Origin: CAKVON01 sp902475665
GTDB taxonomy: Bacteria; Actinomycetota; Coriobacteriia; Coriobacteriales; Atopobiaceae
Reading direction: 5' to 3'
Assembly (NCBI GenBank): GCA_036321795.1
Contig: JAWQCY010000003.1
Location: forward strand, 1 to 64,000
Length of the DNA: 64,000 nt
Numbering within the stretch: the first letter of the stretch is position 1; every line of letters begins with the position of its first letter. Under the pieces are notes generated by a model. The model did not search any database. It was not told the origin of the DNA and saw only the letters and a program-made list of their open reading frames with translations. A program made the position numbers and the translations under genes. Below are positions 17,626-25,919 of this stretch, piece by piece.

Positions 17626-17665
17626 GAGAAGGGCCGTCCTACAGCTTGTGGGGCGGCCCTTTCTC
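17626..17665 (+). terminator. Terminator after arcD
   Basis: GAGAAGGGCCG pairs with CGGCCCTTTCTC (one bulged T) with a 17-base loop, beginning 28 bases after the stop. Confidence 0.7.
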
Positions 17666-17710
17666 ATATCTTGCGTCGTGTGTTGTCGCCTTATGGTCGA
17701 CAAATAAAGT

Positions 17711-17740
17711 GCGGCCCCGTCGAGCGTCCGACGGGGCCGC
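17711..17740 (-). terminator. Terminator of trpS
   Basis: GCGGCCCCGTCG and CGACGGGGCCGC form a perfect 12-bp stem with a 6-base loop. On the minus strand ACTTTATTTG follows. It also faces the arcD terminator. Confidence 0.85.
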
Positions 17741-17765
17741 ATTGCATATGCGATGGGAGGAAGAG

Positions 17766-18815
17766 CTAGTAGCGCATTCCCATTGCGTCAGCGACCTCGG
17801 CAAGGGTCTCGTTGGCGATCTCATTGGCACGCCTGTTGCCGTCCGCCAGGACGTCGTGCACGTAGTCGAGGTCCTTCTCGAACTGCTGCCTGCGCTCGCG
17901 AATGGGGGCGAGGTACTCGTTGACCTGCTCGGTGACATATTTCTTGAGCTGGCCGGATCCGCCCATGCCGATTTCGTCCGCGATCTCCTTCGGGTCCCTG
18001 CCCGAGCAGATGCCGGCCGTGGTGAGAAGGGCGGAGACGCCGGGACGATTCTCGGGATCGAAGGTGATGTTGCGCTCGCCATCGGTCTTGGACTTCTTGA
18101 TCAGCTTGGCGGTCTCCTCGGCGCTCATCGACAGCGAGATGGCATTTCCGTAGGACTTGCTCATCTTGCGACCGTCCAGGCCGGGCAGGAGAGGCGTGGA
18201 GGTGAGAAGACCCGCGACCTCGGGGAAGACCTTGCCATAGCGCTCGTTGAAGCGACGTGCGATCTTCGAGGTGATCTCGATGTGGGGAAGCTGGTCGCGG
18301 CCGACGGGGACGATGTTGCCCTTGCAGAAGAGGATGTCGCAGGCCTGGTGGACCGGGTAGGTGAGCAGAAGCCCGGTCATCGTGTGGCCCGAGGCCTCCT
18401 GCTCGGCCTTGACGGTGGGGTTGCGCAGGAGCTCCGCCTCGGAGACGAGCGAGAGGAACGGGAGCATGAGCTGGTTTGCCGCGGGAACGGCGGAGTGGGT
18501 GAAGATCATCGTCTTCTCGGGGTCAATGCCGCACGCAAGGTAGTCCATAACCATGTTGTGGACGTTGTCGGCGATGTTCTTCGTCGTGTCGCGGTCGGTG
18601 ATCACCTGGTAGTCGGCGATAATGATGTTGCTGTGGACACCGAGGTCCTGCAGGCGGACGCGTTCACGAATCGTGCCGAAGTAGTGGCCGAGGTGAAGGC
18701 GACCGGTCGGACGGTCACCGGTGAGCATGGTGTACTTGCCCGGGTTGTTGGGCAGGTCGGCCTGGATTTCGTTGCTGCGGCGCAGCGCAGCCTCGTAGCT
18801 TCCCTCGTTGGGCAT
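17766..18815 (-). CDS. trpS: Tryptophanyl-tRNA synthetase
   Basis: This 349-residue class I synthetase charges tRNA-Trp in the cytoplasm. The HIGH-type motif appears as RLHLGHYFG near residue 39 and the KMSKS motif as DGRKMSKSYGN near residue 215; SGDRPTGRLH-like (TGDRPTGRLH) and ITDRDT segments fit the TrpRS Rossmann fold. GAAAGGAAC lies a few bases before the ATG. The 5' leader was searched by eye for a T-box specifier and antiterminator and none was convincing. It is convergent with arcD and divergent from nrdD. Confidence 0.96.
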   Translation of the reverse strand: MPNEGSYEAALRRSNEIQADLPNNPGKYTMLTGDRPTGRLHLGHYFGTIRERVRLQDLGVHSNIIIADYQVITDRDTTKNIADNVHNMVMDYLACGIDPEKTMIFTHSAVPAANQLMLPFLSLVSEAELLRNPTVKAEQEASGHTMTGLLLTYPVHQACDILFCKGNIVPVGRDQLPHIEITSKIARRFNERYGKVFPEVAGLLTSTPLLPGLDGRKMSKSYGNAISLSMSAEETAKLIKKSKTDGERNITFDPENRPGVSALLTTAGICSGRDPKEIADEIGMGGSGQLKKYVTEQVNEYLAPIRERRQQFEKDLDYVHDVLADGNRRANEIANETLAEVADAMGMRY

Positions 18816-19026
18816 GGGGTTCCTTTCGTCATGTGCGGCACCGCGCCGCCACAGATATATTTATTGTACGCGAGCGGGTCGTGTAGGTTTGGTTGACGGC
18901 CCGTCTCTCTGGTGATTGGGGAGTCGCGTAGGCTGAAATACCATACGTTGTGTTTCGAGCCGTCAGGACCGCAATTGCGGGTAAGCCTGCTACCTGCGCC
19001 TGCTTGTAATGCTGCAGGTAGATTAG

Positions 19027-19042
19027 CCACAATATATTGTGG
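19027..19042. promoter_or_regulatory. NrdR box controlling nrdDG
   Basis: CCACAATATATTGTGG is a perfect 16-bp palindrome matching the NrdR consensus ACACWATATATWGTGT except at its outer bases. It extends to GCCACAATATATTGTGGC. NrdR represses ribonucleotide reductase genes when dATP is high. A second box at the usual spacing is not obvious. Confidence 0.85.
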
Positions 19043-19135
19043 CCGCATATCGAACAGGCCCAACCTCTAGCGGTATTTTTAATGTCCTCGCCATTTTGGT
19101 CCACCAGTACTGGTACAGTTGATTCCCGTAGAGAC

Positions 19136-19167
19136 GGCGACGTGACGGTACTTCTCGGCACGTCGCC
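19136..19167. repeat. Hairpin with a TGCCGAGAAG-type motif in its loop, nrdD leader
   Basis: GGCGACGTG (19136-19144) and CACGTCGCC (19159-19167) form a perfect 9-bp stem. The loop is ACGGTACTTCTCGG, and the motif GTACTTCTCGGCA covers 19148-19160. A TTTAAT follows the stem, so it could act as an attenuator. Confidence 0.65.
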
Positions 19168-19219
19168 TTTAATAGGCGAAGTCGTACTGAGTACGTACTC
19201 CGAAGAATGGGTGAGATAC

Positions 19220-21442
19220 GTGAAGATCATCAAGCGCAACGGTTCCGAGGTTACCTTCGATATCGAGAAGATTTCGAACGCCATCGCGGGGGCCAACGCC
19301 GAGGCGCCTGTCGACGAGAGGCTGACGCAGCGTCAGATTGCCTACGCCTCCGAGAACGTCCGCGACCGTTGTGAGGCCGCGGGTCACACCGTCACGGTCG
19401 AGGAGATCCAGGACATGGTCGAGGACGAGATCATGGCCCTGGACCGCTATGACGTCGCGCGTCGTTATATCATCTATCGCTACGTGCAGAGCCTTAAGCG
19501 CCAGAAGAACACCACCGACGACAAGATCCTGTCGCTCATCGAGTGCAACAACGAGGACGTCAAGCAGGAGAACTCCAACAAGAACCCGACCGTCAACTCG
19601 GTTCAGCGCGACTACATGGCGGGCGAGGTCTCCAAGGACCTGACCATGCGCATGCTTCTTCCCGAGGAGGTCGTGCGCGCCCACCAGGAGGGCATCATCC
19701 ACTTCCACGATGCCGACTACTATGCGCAGCACATGCACAACTGCGACCTGGTCAACCTCGAGGACATGCTCCAGAACGGCACGGTCATCTCCGGCACGCT
19801 CATCGAGAAGCCCCACAGCTTCAGCACCGCCTGCAACATTGCCACGCAGATCATCGCCCAGGTGGCCTCGTCGCAGTATGGTGGCCAGTCCATCTCGCTC
19901 ACACACTTGGCGCCCTTCGTCGAGGTCAGTCGTCGTAAGATCCGTCGCCAGGTCATCGACGAGACCAACGAGCTTGGCATCGAACCCGACATGAGCAAGC
20001 TTGACGAGATTGTCGAGCGTCGTCTGCGCGACGAGATCCGTCGCGGCGTCCAGACGATCCAGTATCAGGTTGTCACCCTCATGACAACCAACGGTCAGGC
20101 ACCGTTCGTCACCGTCTTCATGTACCTCAACGAGGCCGCCGACGAACGCACGAAGCACGACCTCGCGCTGATTATCGAGGAGACCCTGCGCCAGCGCTAC
20201 GAGGGTGTCAAGAACGAGAAGGGCGTCTGGATCACGCCCGCGTTCCCCAAGCTCATCTACGTCCTCGAGGACGATAACATCGAGCCGGGTCAGCCTTACT
20301 ACTATCTCACGCAGCTTGCCGCCAAGTGCACTGCCAAGCGTATGGTGCCCGACTACATCTCCGAGAAGAAGATGCGCGAGCTCAAGCTCTCGAAGGGGGA
20401 GACTGCGGGCAACGGCGACTGCTACACCTGCATGGGCTGCCGCAGCTTCCTCACGCCCGACCGCACGGGCAACGGCTACGACAACGTTGCCAACGCCGGT
20501 AACTACGAGCCCGGCAAGCCCAAGTATTACGGCCGCTTCAACCAGGGCGTCGTCACCATCAACCTGCCGGACGTCGCGCTTTCGTCCGAGGGCAACATGG
20601 ACGAGTTCTGGAAGATCTTCGACGAGCGCCTGGAACTGTGCCACCGCGCCCTGCGCTGCCGCCACGAGCGTCTCAAGGGCACGCTGTCCGACGCGGCGCC
20701 CATCCTGTGGCAGTACGGCGCCCTGGCGCGCCTGCCCAAGGGCGAGCCCATCGACTCCCTCCTGTATGGAGGCTACTCCACGATCAGCCTGGGTTATGCG
20801 GGTCTGTACGAGTGCGTCAAGTTCATGACCGGCCACTCGCACACCGACCCCGAGGCCACCCCGTTCGCCCTGTCGGTCATGCAGCGCATGAACGACAAGT
20901 GCGCGGAGTGGAAGGAGGCCGAGAACATCGACTACTCGATTTATGGCACTCCGCTCGAGTCGACCACCTACAAGTTCGCCAAGTGCCTGCAGCGCCGCTT
21001 TGGCATCGTGCCCGGCATCACCGACCACGGCTACATCACCAACAGCTACCACGTGAACGTCCGCGAGGAGATTGACGCCTTCACCAAGCTCAAGTTCGAG
21101 AGCGAGTTCCAGCGCCTGTCGCCGGGTGGTGCCATCTCCTACGTCGAGGTTCCCAACATGCAGGACAACCTCGAGGCGGTCATGAGCCTGCTGCGCTACA
21201 TCTACGACAACATCATGTACGCCGAGCTCAACACCAAGAGCGACTACTGCCAGGTGTGTGGCTACGACGGCGAGATCAAGATCGTGGAGGACGACGGCAA
21301 GCTCGTGTGGGAGTGCCCGCACTGCGGTAACCGCGACCAGGCCACCCTCAACGTCGCGAGGCGTACCTGCGGCTACATCGGAACCCAGTTCTGGAACCAG
21401 GGCCGCACCGAGGAGATCCGTGACCGCGTCATGCACCTGTAG
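19220..21442 (+). CDS. nrdD: Anaerobic (class III) ribonucleoside-triphosphate reductase
   Basis: This glycyl-radical enzyme reduces NTPs to dNTPs without oxygen. An ATP-cone (about 1-95, beginning KIIKRNGSEVTFDIEKI) gives allosteric control. The catalytic barrel has the CYTCMGCRSFLTP segment. A C-terminal zinc ribbon (CQVCGYDG...CPHCGNRD) precedes RTCGYIG, which carries the radical Gly. Length is about 740 residues, normal for the family. The start is taken as the GTG at 19220 (MKIIKRNG) preceded by GGGTGAGA; GTG 19211 is possible. nrdG follows 21 bases later. An NrdR box lies upstream. Confidence 0.95.
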   Translation: MKIIKRNGSEVTFDIEKISNAIAGANAEAPVDERLTQRQIAYASENVRDRCEAAGHTVTVEEIQDMVEDEIMALDRYDVARRYIIYRYVQSLKRQKNTTDDKILSLIECNNEDVKQENSNKNPTVNSVQRDYMAGEVSKDLTMRMLLPEEVVRAHQEGIIHFHDADYYAQHMHNCDLVNLEDMLQNGTVISGTLIEKPHSFSTACNIATQIIAQVASSQYGGQSISLTHLAPFVEVSRRKIRRQVIDETNELGIEPDMSKLDEIVERRLRDEIRRGVQTIQYQVVTLMTTNGQAPFVTVFMYLNEAADERTKHDLALIIEETLRQRYEGVKNEKGVWITPAFPKLIYVLEDDNIEPGQPYYYLTQLAAKCTAKRMVPDYISEKKMRELKLSKGETAGNGDCYTCMGCRSFLTPDRTGNGYDNVANAGNYEPGKPKYYGRFNQGVVTINLPDVALSSEGNMDEFWKIFDERLELCHRALRCRHERLKGTLSDAAPILWQYGALARLPKGEPIDSLLYGGYSTISLGYAGLYECVKFMTGHSHTDPEATPFALSVMQRMNDKCAEWKEAENIDYSIYGTPLESTTYKFAKCLQRRFGIVPGITDHGYITNSYHVNVREEIDAFTKLKFESEFQRLSPGGAISYVEVPNMQDNLEAVMSLLRYIYDNIMYAELNTKSDYCQVCGYDGEIKIVEDDGKLVWECPHCGNRDQATLNVARRTCGYIGTQFWNQGRTEEIRDRVMHL

Positions 21443-21463
21443 CGGTCGAGGAGGGCTTGAGCC

Positions 21464-22012
21464 GTGAACTACGCGAACATCAAGTATTGCGACATCGCCA
21501 ATGGCACCGGAGTGCGGACCAGCCTCTTTGTCTCGGGCTGTCGCAGGCATTGCCCCGAGTGCTTCAACTCCGTGGCGTGGCCCTTCGACTACGGCGAGCC
21601 CTTCGATGACGACGTCGCCGATGCCGTGGTGGAGAGCCTGAGGCCCGACCATGTGGAGGGGTTGTCGCTTCTGGGCGGCGAGCCGATGGAACCCGAGAAC
21701 CAGCGAGGCCTCGTCGACCTTCTGGAGCGGGTCAAGCGCGAGCTGCCCCAGAAGGATGTCTGGTGCTACACGGGCGACGTCTGGGAGGAATTCCTGGAGG
21801 GCGGCTTCCACCACACCGAGGTCACCGACCGCATGCTCGCCTGCATCGACGTGTTGGTGGATGGTGCCTTCGAGCGCGACCTTCACGACATCACCCTGCG
21901 CTTTAGGGGATCGTCCAACCAGCGCCTGATCGACGTCGCCGCCTCGCTTGCCGCCGGCGAGGTCGTGGAGTGGCACGACCAGCGGGTCTACTCCACCCAC
22001 ACGATGGACTAG
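21464..22012 (+). CDS. nrdG: Anaerobic ribonucleotide reductase activating protein
   Basis: This 182-residue radical SAM enzyme generates the glycyl radical in NrdD using SAM and a 4Fe-4S cluster. The cluster motif is SGCRRHCPECFN (CxxxCxxC) near residue 27, and the SAM-binding LLGGEPMEPENQ follows near residue 70. Start is GTG at 21464 with GAGGAGGG eight bases upstream. It is translated in an operon with nrdD, and a strong hairpin lies 28 bases beyond its stop. Confidence 0.95.
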   Translation: MNYANIKYCDIANGTGVRTSLFVSGCRRHCPECFNSVAWPFDYGEPFDDDVADAVVESLRPDHVEGLSLLGGEPMEPENQRGLVDLLERVKRELPQKDVWCYTGDVWEEFLEGGFHHTEVTDRMLACIDVLVDGAFERDLHDITLRFRGSSNQRLIDVAASLAAGEVVEWHDQRVYSTHTMD

Positions 22013-22040
22013 GGACATCGCAGACCGCATGGCGTATCGG

Positions 22041-22080
22041 GGGACGTGGCGCATGCCGAGAAGGGCGTGCGCCACGTCCC
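22041..22080. terminator. Perfect hairpin with TGCCGAGAAG-type motif in the loop, after nrdG
   Basis: GGGACGTGGCGCA (22041-22053) and TGCGCCACGTCCC (22068-22080) form a perfect 13-bp stem around the loop TGCCGAGAAGGGCG, which is itself a motif copy. No T-run follows on either strand except TATGTCTGTG, so it may be a terminator or another RNA/DNA element. Confidence 0.7.
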
Positions 22081-22105
22081 TATGTCTGTGGGTCGCAAGG
22101 GGCTG

Positions 22106-22118
22106 GTACTTCTCGGCA
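22106..22118. repeat. Copy of the TGCCGAGAAG-type motif, inverted relative to 22054
   Basis: GTACTTCTCGGCA faces the copy in the hairpin loop at 22054-22066, forming an inverted pair in the gap between nrdG and the sugar kinase gene. Confidence 0.6.
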
Positions 22119-22216
22119 AGGGCAATCCGGGCCTATTTGTTTTCGAGCGCCCAAAGGTGGGTAAGAAGCGCCACAATGGCTACGGCCCGCATACGTACCG
22201 GAAGGGATGGCCGAGA

Positions 22217-23680
22217 ATGGAAGACGTGACGCTCATCGGACTGGACCTTGGCACTCAGGGGGTGCGTGCGATTGCCTCGACTCCCACGGGCGAGGTGCTT
22301 GCCAGCGCGTCGGAGCCATACGAGGCGATCAACGCCGTCGTCGACCCGCTGAAGGAGCAGGATCCCGCCCACTGGCGTGCCGCGGTGTTGACTGTGCTGA
22401 CCAGGCTTGCCGAGGGGCTTCCCGCGTCGGCGTCGGCCGGACGCGTCCTTCTCTGCGTCGATGGCACGAGCGGAACCATCGTTGCCTTGGACGAGGAGAT
22501 GCGTCCGCTGCGCAACGCGATCATGTACAACGACTCGCGCGCCAAGGAGCTGGTCGTCGAGGTTCACGAGAGGACGGCCGACCTCGAGGAGAAGCTCGGC
22601 TACCGCATGGGCGCCTCGTATGCGCTGCCCAAGATGGTCTGGATTCGCCGGAACGAGCCCGAGGTGTTCGAGAGGACGAGGCTCTTCTCGCACCAGACCG
22701 ACTTCATCGTGGGCACCCTGACGGGGGAGTATCGCGTGAGCGACTACTCGAACGCCCTCAAGAGTGGCTATGACCTTGTCGACGACGAGTGGCCGAGCGA
22801 GGTTCTGCGCGCCGTGGGGATCGAGCCTGAGCTGCTGCCCGTGGTCGTGCGCCCCGGCCAGCCCATCGCGCGCATCCTGTCGTCCGTCGCCGACCAGACC
22901 GGCCTTCCCGCAAACACCACGGTGGTCGCAGGCTCGACCGACGGCTATGCGTCTTGCATCGCCTCTGGCGTCGTCGCGCCCGGTCAGTTCAACTCGACCA
23001 TCGGCACCACGCTCGTCATGAAGGGCGTCTCCAAGGGCTTCATCCGCGACGCGGCTGGCAGGGTCTACTGTCACAAGCACCCCGAGGGCTACTGGTACCC
23101 TGGCGGCGCTGGCAACGTGGGCGGCCTGTGCCTCAACCTGTGGTTCGGCAAGGAGAACTTCGACCGCCTGAACGAGCTCGTCCCCGGCGTCACCCCCACG
23201 GGCAACATCGTCTACCCGCTCACCACCACAGGCGAGCGCTTCCCGTTCGTCCGTCCCGATGCCGAGAAGTTCGAGATCATCCGCAAGGACGACGAGGCGA
23301 GCCGCTACGCGGGCACCATGGAGGGAGTCGGCTATTACGAGCGCCTGTGCTTCGACACGCTTGCCGCGCTCGGCTGCGAGGTCGGCGACGAGATCACGAT
23401 TGCCGGCGGTGCCGCAAAGGCCCCCGTCTGGTCGCAGATCAGGGCGAACATCCTGGGCAAGCGCCTGATGGAACCCAGGATCGTCGAGGCGGCGTTCGGG
23501 TCGGCCATCGTCGCGGGCACTGTGGCGCTCGACCGCACGCTCACCGCTTCGGCTCGCGAGATGGTGCGCTACGAGCGCATGTTCGAGCCCGATCCGGTGG
23601 CGCATGCCGCCTACGACAAGCTGTATGAAGAGTTCAAGTCCGAATGTGTCGAGAGGGGATACATCGATGGGAATCTATAA
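22217..23680 (+). CDS. FGGY-family carbohydrate kinase
   Basis: The 487-residue protein has both halves of the FGGY sugar kinase fold: the N-terminal phosphate loop GLDLGTQGVRAIA, VDGTSGTIVALDEEMRPL, and the C-terminal ATP-site block ITIAGGAAKAPVWSQIRANILGKRL. It should phosphorylate a pentulose, hexulose or polyol using ATP; the D-xylulose/L-ribulose kinase branch is the closest in feel, but substrate cannot be read from sequence. Start 22217 (MEDVTLIG) is chosen by family length and GAAGGGA upstream. The next gene overlaps it by 14 bases, so kinase and phosphohexomutase are probably translationally coupled. Confidence 0.88.
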   Translation: MEDVTLIGLDLGTQGVRAIASTPTGEVLASASEPYEAINAVVDPLKEQDPAHWRAAVLTVLTRLAEGLPASASAGRVLLCVDGTSGTIVALDEEMRPLRNAIMYNDSRAKELVVEVHERTADLEEKLGYRMGASYALPKMVWIRRNEPEVFERTRLFSHQTDFIVGTLTGEYRVSDYSNALKSGYDLVDDEWPSEVLRAVGIEPELLPVVVRPGQPIARILSSVADQTGLPANTTVVAGSTDGYASCIASGVVAPGQFNSTIGTTLVMKGVSKGFIRDAAGRVYCHKHPEGYWYPGGAGNVGGLCLNLWFGKENFDRLNELVPGVTPTGNIVYPLTTTGERFPFVRPDAEKFEIIRKDDEASRYAGTMEGVGYYERLCFDTLAALGCEVGDEITIAGGAAKAPVWSQIRANILGKRLMEPRIVEAAFGSAIVAGTVALDRTLTASAREMVRYERMFEPDPVAHAAYDKLYEEFKSECVERGYIDGNL

Positions 23681-24995
23681 GGACTGCGACATTCGTGGCG
23701 TCTACGGCGAGGACCTTACGGAGGAAGTCATCGCCACCATTGGCGGTGCCGTCGCGCAGATGCTGGAGGGCAGGAGCATCGTCGTGGGTGGCGACTACCG
23801 CACGCACACCCCGCAGCTCAAGAAGGCCTTCGTCGACGCGCTGCTGGCAGCCGGTGCCGACGTGTACGACGTCGGCCAGGTCTCGACCCCGCAGCTGTAC
23901 TTCTCGAAGCGCTTCCTGGGCACCTATGCCAGCGCCCAGGTGACTGCCTCGCACAACCCCGCCAAGTACAATGGCGTGAAGCTCATGTTCGGCGAGCAGC
24001 CCGCCCTTGCGGACACGATCGACCGCGTCCGGGAGCTGGCCGAGAAGGGCGAGTTCCCCGCGGGTGAGGGCACGCTGCACACCGTCGACACCACCGACGA
24101 GTACGAGAAGATGCTCATGGGTCGCTTCGGAGGCATGGGCCGCAAGCTCAAGGTCGTCGTCGACGCCGGCAACGGCGCGATGAGCGTCGTCGCCCCCGAG
24201 GTCATGGCAAAGCTCGGCTTCGACGTCGTGCCCCTGTTCTGCGAGTATGACGGCACCTTCCCCAACCGCAACCCGAACCCGGCGCTTGCCGAGGCCACGG
24301 TGCCCCTGTGCGAGAAGGTCGCCGAGGTCGGGGCTGACTTCGGCGTCGCCTTCGACGGTGACGGCGACCGCGCCATCTTCGTCGACGAGAACGGCAAGGC
24401 TCTGATCGCCGAGGAAGCCCTTGTCATCTACGTCAATCACCTGGTCAAGCCTGGCGACTCGGTCGTCTACGACCTCAAGTGCAGCTCCATCGTCAAGAAC
24501 GCCGTCCTGGCCCACGGCGGCGAGCCCATCATGGAGCGCTCGGGTCACGGCTTCATCCGCGGCCACCTCATCCGCGCGAACTCCGTGCTTGGCGGCGAGG
24601 TCTCGGGTCACTACTTCTTCAACGAGCTGCATGGAGACGACGGCCTGTACGCGACCGTCGTGATGGCCGACATCCTCACCAACAGCGACCGTAGCATCCG
24701 TGGCGAGCTGTCCGATGTCACCTACACCTCGATCACTCCCGACATCCGCGTGCGTGCCACGCCCGACGAGATTGACGCCGTGTTCGAGCGCATGGAGGCC
24801 TGGGCGGCCGATGAGGGCATCGAGCCCGTACGGGTCGACGGCGTCCGCCTGGAGTTCGCCGACGGCAGCTGGGCGCTGCTGCGTCGCTCGATCACCGAGC
24901 CTGCGTTCACCATGCGCTTCGAGGCCGCGACGGACGAGGGCCTTGCCGCCCTCAAGGCTCGCGCTGCCGAGAAGCTCCAGGTCAAGGTCGACTAG
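23667..24995 (+). CDS. Phosphomannomutase/phosphoglucomutase
   Basis: This 442-residue alpha-D-phosphohexomutase interconverts hexose 1- and 6-phosphates for nucleotide-sugar synthesis. Visible signatures are the CDIRGVYGEDLTEE start, the catalytic phosphoserine loop TASHNPAKYNG near residue 97, the Mg2+ loop FDGDGDRAIF near residue 230, the sugar-binding GGEVSGHYFF and the C-terminal RRSITEPAFTMRFE phosphate site. GAGAGGGGA precedes the ATG at 23667 inside the end of the kinase gene. It is ManB/CpsG-like; glucose versus mannose preference is unknown. Confidence 0.92.
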   Translation: MGIYKDCDIRGVYGEDLTEEVIATIGGAVAQMLEGRSIVVGGDYRTHTPQLKKAFVDALLAAGADVYDVGQVSTPQLYFSKRFLGTYASAQVTASHNPAKYNGVKLMFGEQPALADTIDRVRELAEKGEFPAGEGTLHTVDTTDEYEKMLMGRFGGMGRKLKVVVDAGNGAMSVVAPEVMAKLGFDVVPLFCEYDGTFPNRNPNPALAEATVPLCEKVAEVGADFGVAFDGDGDRAIFVDENGKALIAEEALVIYVNHLVKPGDSVVYDLKCSSIVKNAVLAHGGEPIMERSGHGFIRGHLIRANSVLGGEVSGHYFFNELHGDDGLYATVVMADILTNSDRSIRGELSDVTYTSITPDIRVRATPDEIDAVFERMEAWAADEGIEPVRVDGVRLEFADGSWALLRRSITEPAFTMRFEAATDEGLAALKARAAEKLQVKVD

Positions 24996-25039
24996 CCGTT
25001 CGCGCGCATTGACTTTGTTCTGCCAGCGCAACCCAATCT

Positions 25040-25076
25040 GAGGCCCCGTCACCCGAGCGTGTCGTGACGGGGCCTC
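25040..25076 (+). terminator. Terminator after the phosphohexomutase gene
   Basis: GAGGCCCCGTCA pairs perfectly with TGACGGGGCCTC around a 13-base loop, followed by GTCTGTG. Confidence 0.8.
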
Positions 25077-25151
25077 GTCTGTGCGTGGTGGGCATATCGC
25101 CAGGCACTCTCGGTGCCTTGCCCCACTCGTGTCGGCTGCCGCGCCTGGGCA

Positions 25152-25898
25152 TTAGATGCCGCTGCGCGACCCCTCGTCCAATATCGTCTTGAACTTGCGC
25201 CAGTCGGGACAGTAGCGTTCCTGCAACGCATGGAACCTGGCCCCATGGTTTGCCTCGACCAGGTGGCATAGCTCGTGTATGGACACGTAGGAGGCGCACT
25301 CGCGCGGGTATTTCGCCAGCTCGGTTGAAAGCCAGATGCGCCCGCGCGCGACCGAGCAGCTTCCCCAACGGCTCGTCATCCGGCGAAGCCTCCATTCCGT
25401 CGCAACAAGCCCGGTGATGCCCTGGGCCTCGTCGCGTATGGCGTCGAGCTCGTCGCGCATAAGGCGGAGGCGCATCTCGCGTAGCGCCTCGCGTCGCGCG
25501 TCGATTGAGGAGAGGGTGTCATCGAGCATCGGGCTGGGGCCGACTATCTCGACACAGGCATCAGTCCCGATCGACGCGTGGACCTTGCGCAACGATTCGT
25601 CGCGAATAAGACGCAGGTCATATGGGGTACCCCAGACATAGGTCTTCTCGACAGTCGAAAAAGTCCTGGCAGAGAGGGTGGCATCGAGGGAGGCCTGTCG
25701 GGCAAGCTGTCGCTCGATCCAGGGGCGCCGGTCGCGGACGAAGGCCTCGATGTGTGGGGTGGGGACATGTGGCGGGGCGCTTACGCAGACCCGGCAGTCC
25801 CTGGTAACACGTAGGTTGACGTTTCTGATCCGCTTTCTGCGCAGGACAATCGTGAGGCCGTCGACGGAAAGCGTTTGGCTTGGTCCGATGGTATCCAT
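25152..25898 (-). CDS. YgjP/DUF45-type metallopeptidase
   Basis: The 248-residue protein matches the YgjP-like (DUF45, M48-related) family: SRWGSCSVARGRIWLSTELA followed by SIHELCHLVEANHGARF, whose HELCH is a zincin HExxH site, and a downstream Glu/His region. Such proteins are soluble metal hydrolases of poorly known function; the E. coli member has been linked to UTP hydrolysis. It lies 21 bases after the EIIB-dehydroquinase fusion gene on the same strand and probably shares its transcript. No strong ribosome-binding site is visible before the ATG. Confidence 0.85.
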   Translation of the reverse strand: MDTIGPSQTLSVDGLTIVLRRKRIRNVNLRVTRDCRVCVSAPPHVPTPHIEAFVRDRRPWIERQLARQASLDATLSARTFSTVEKTYVWGTPYDLRLIRDESLRKVHASIGTDACVEIVGPSPMLDDTLSSIDARREALREMRLRLMRDELDAIRDEAQGITGLVATEWRLRRMTSRWGSCSVARGRIWLSTELAKYPRECASYVSIHELCHLVEANHGARFHALQERYCPDWRKFKTILDEGSRSGI

Positions 25899-25919
25899 CG
25901 CGGTATGCCTGTTGCGGGG

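Larger units (their letters stand above)
18816..19219. other. Divergent intergenic region between trpS and nrdD
   Basis: It holds the NrdR box at 19027-19042, an inverted repeat CTACCTGC/GCAGGTAG at 18990-19021 and a motif-bearing hairpin at 19136-19167. Upstream in-frame codons extend the nrdD frame back to 19037, but they lack family similarity and are treated as untranslated leader. Confidence 0.6.

Noticed and set aside
18816..19020. T-box riboswitch in front of trpS
   Set aside because: No convincing specifier loop or conserved antiterminator sequence (GGGTGGNACC) was found.
19169..22075. A very long open frame on the minus strand opposite nrdD
   Set aside because: It is a shadow of high-G+C codon bias; its translation has no domain pattern and nrdD-nrdG on the other strand are certain.
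23260..23270. Coding copies of TGCCGAGAAG in the FGGY kinase, and similarly in arcB and the phosphohexomutase gene
   Set aside because: They encode Ala-Glu-Lys with preferred codons in ordinary protein regions and were not counted as evidence for the repeat.
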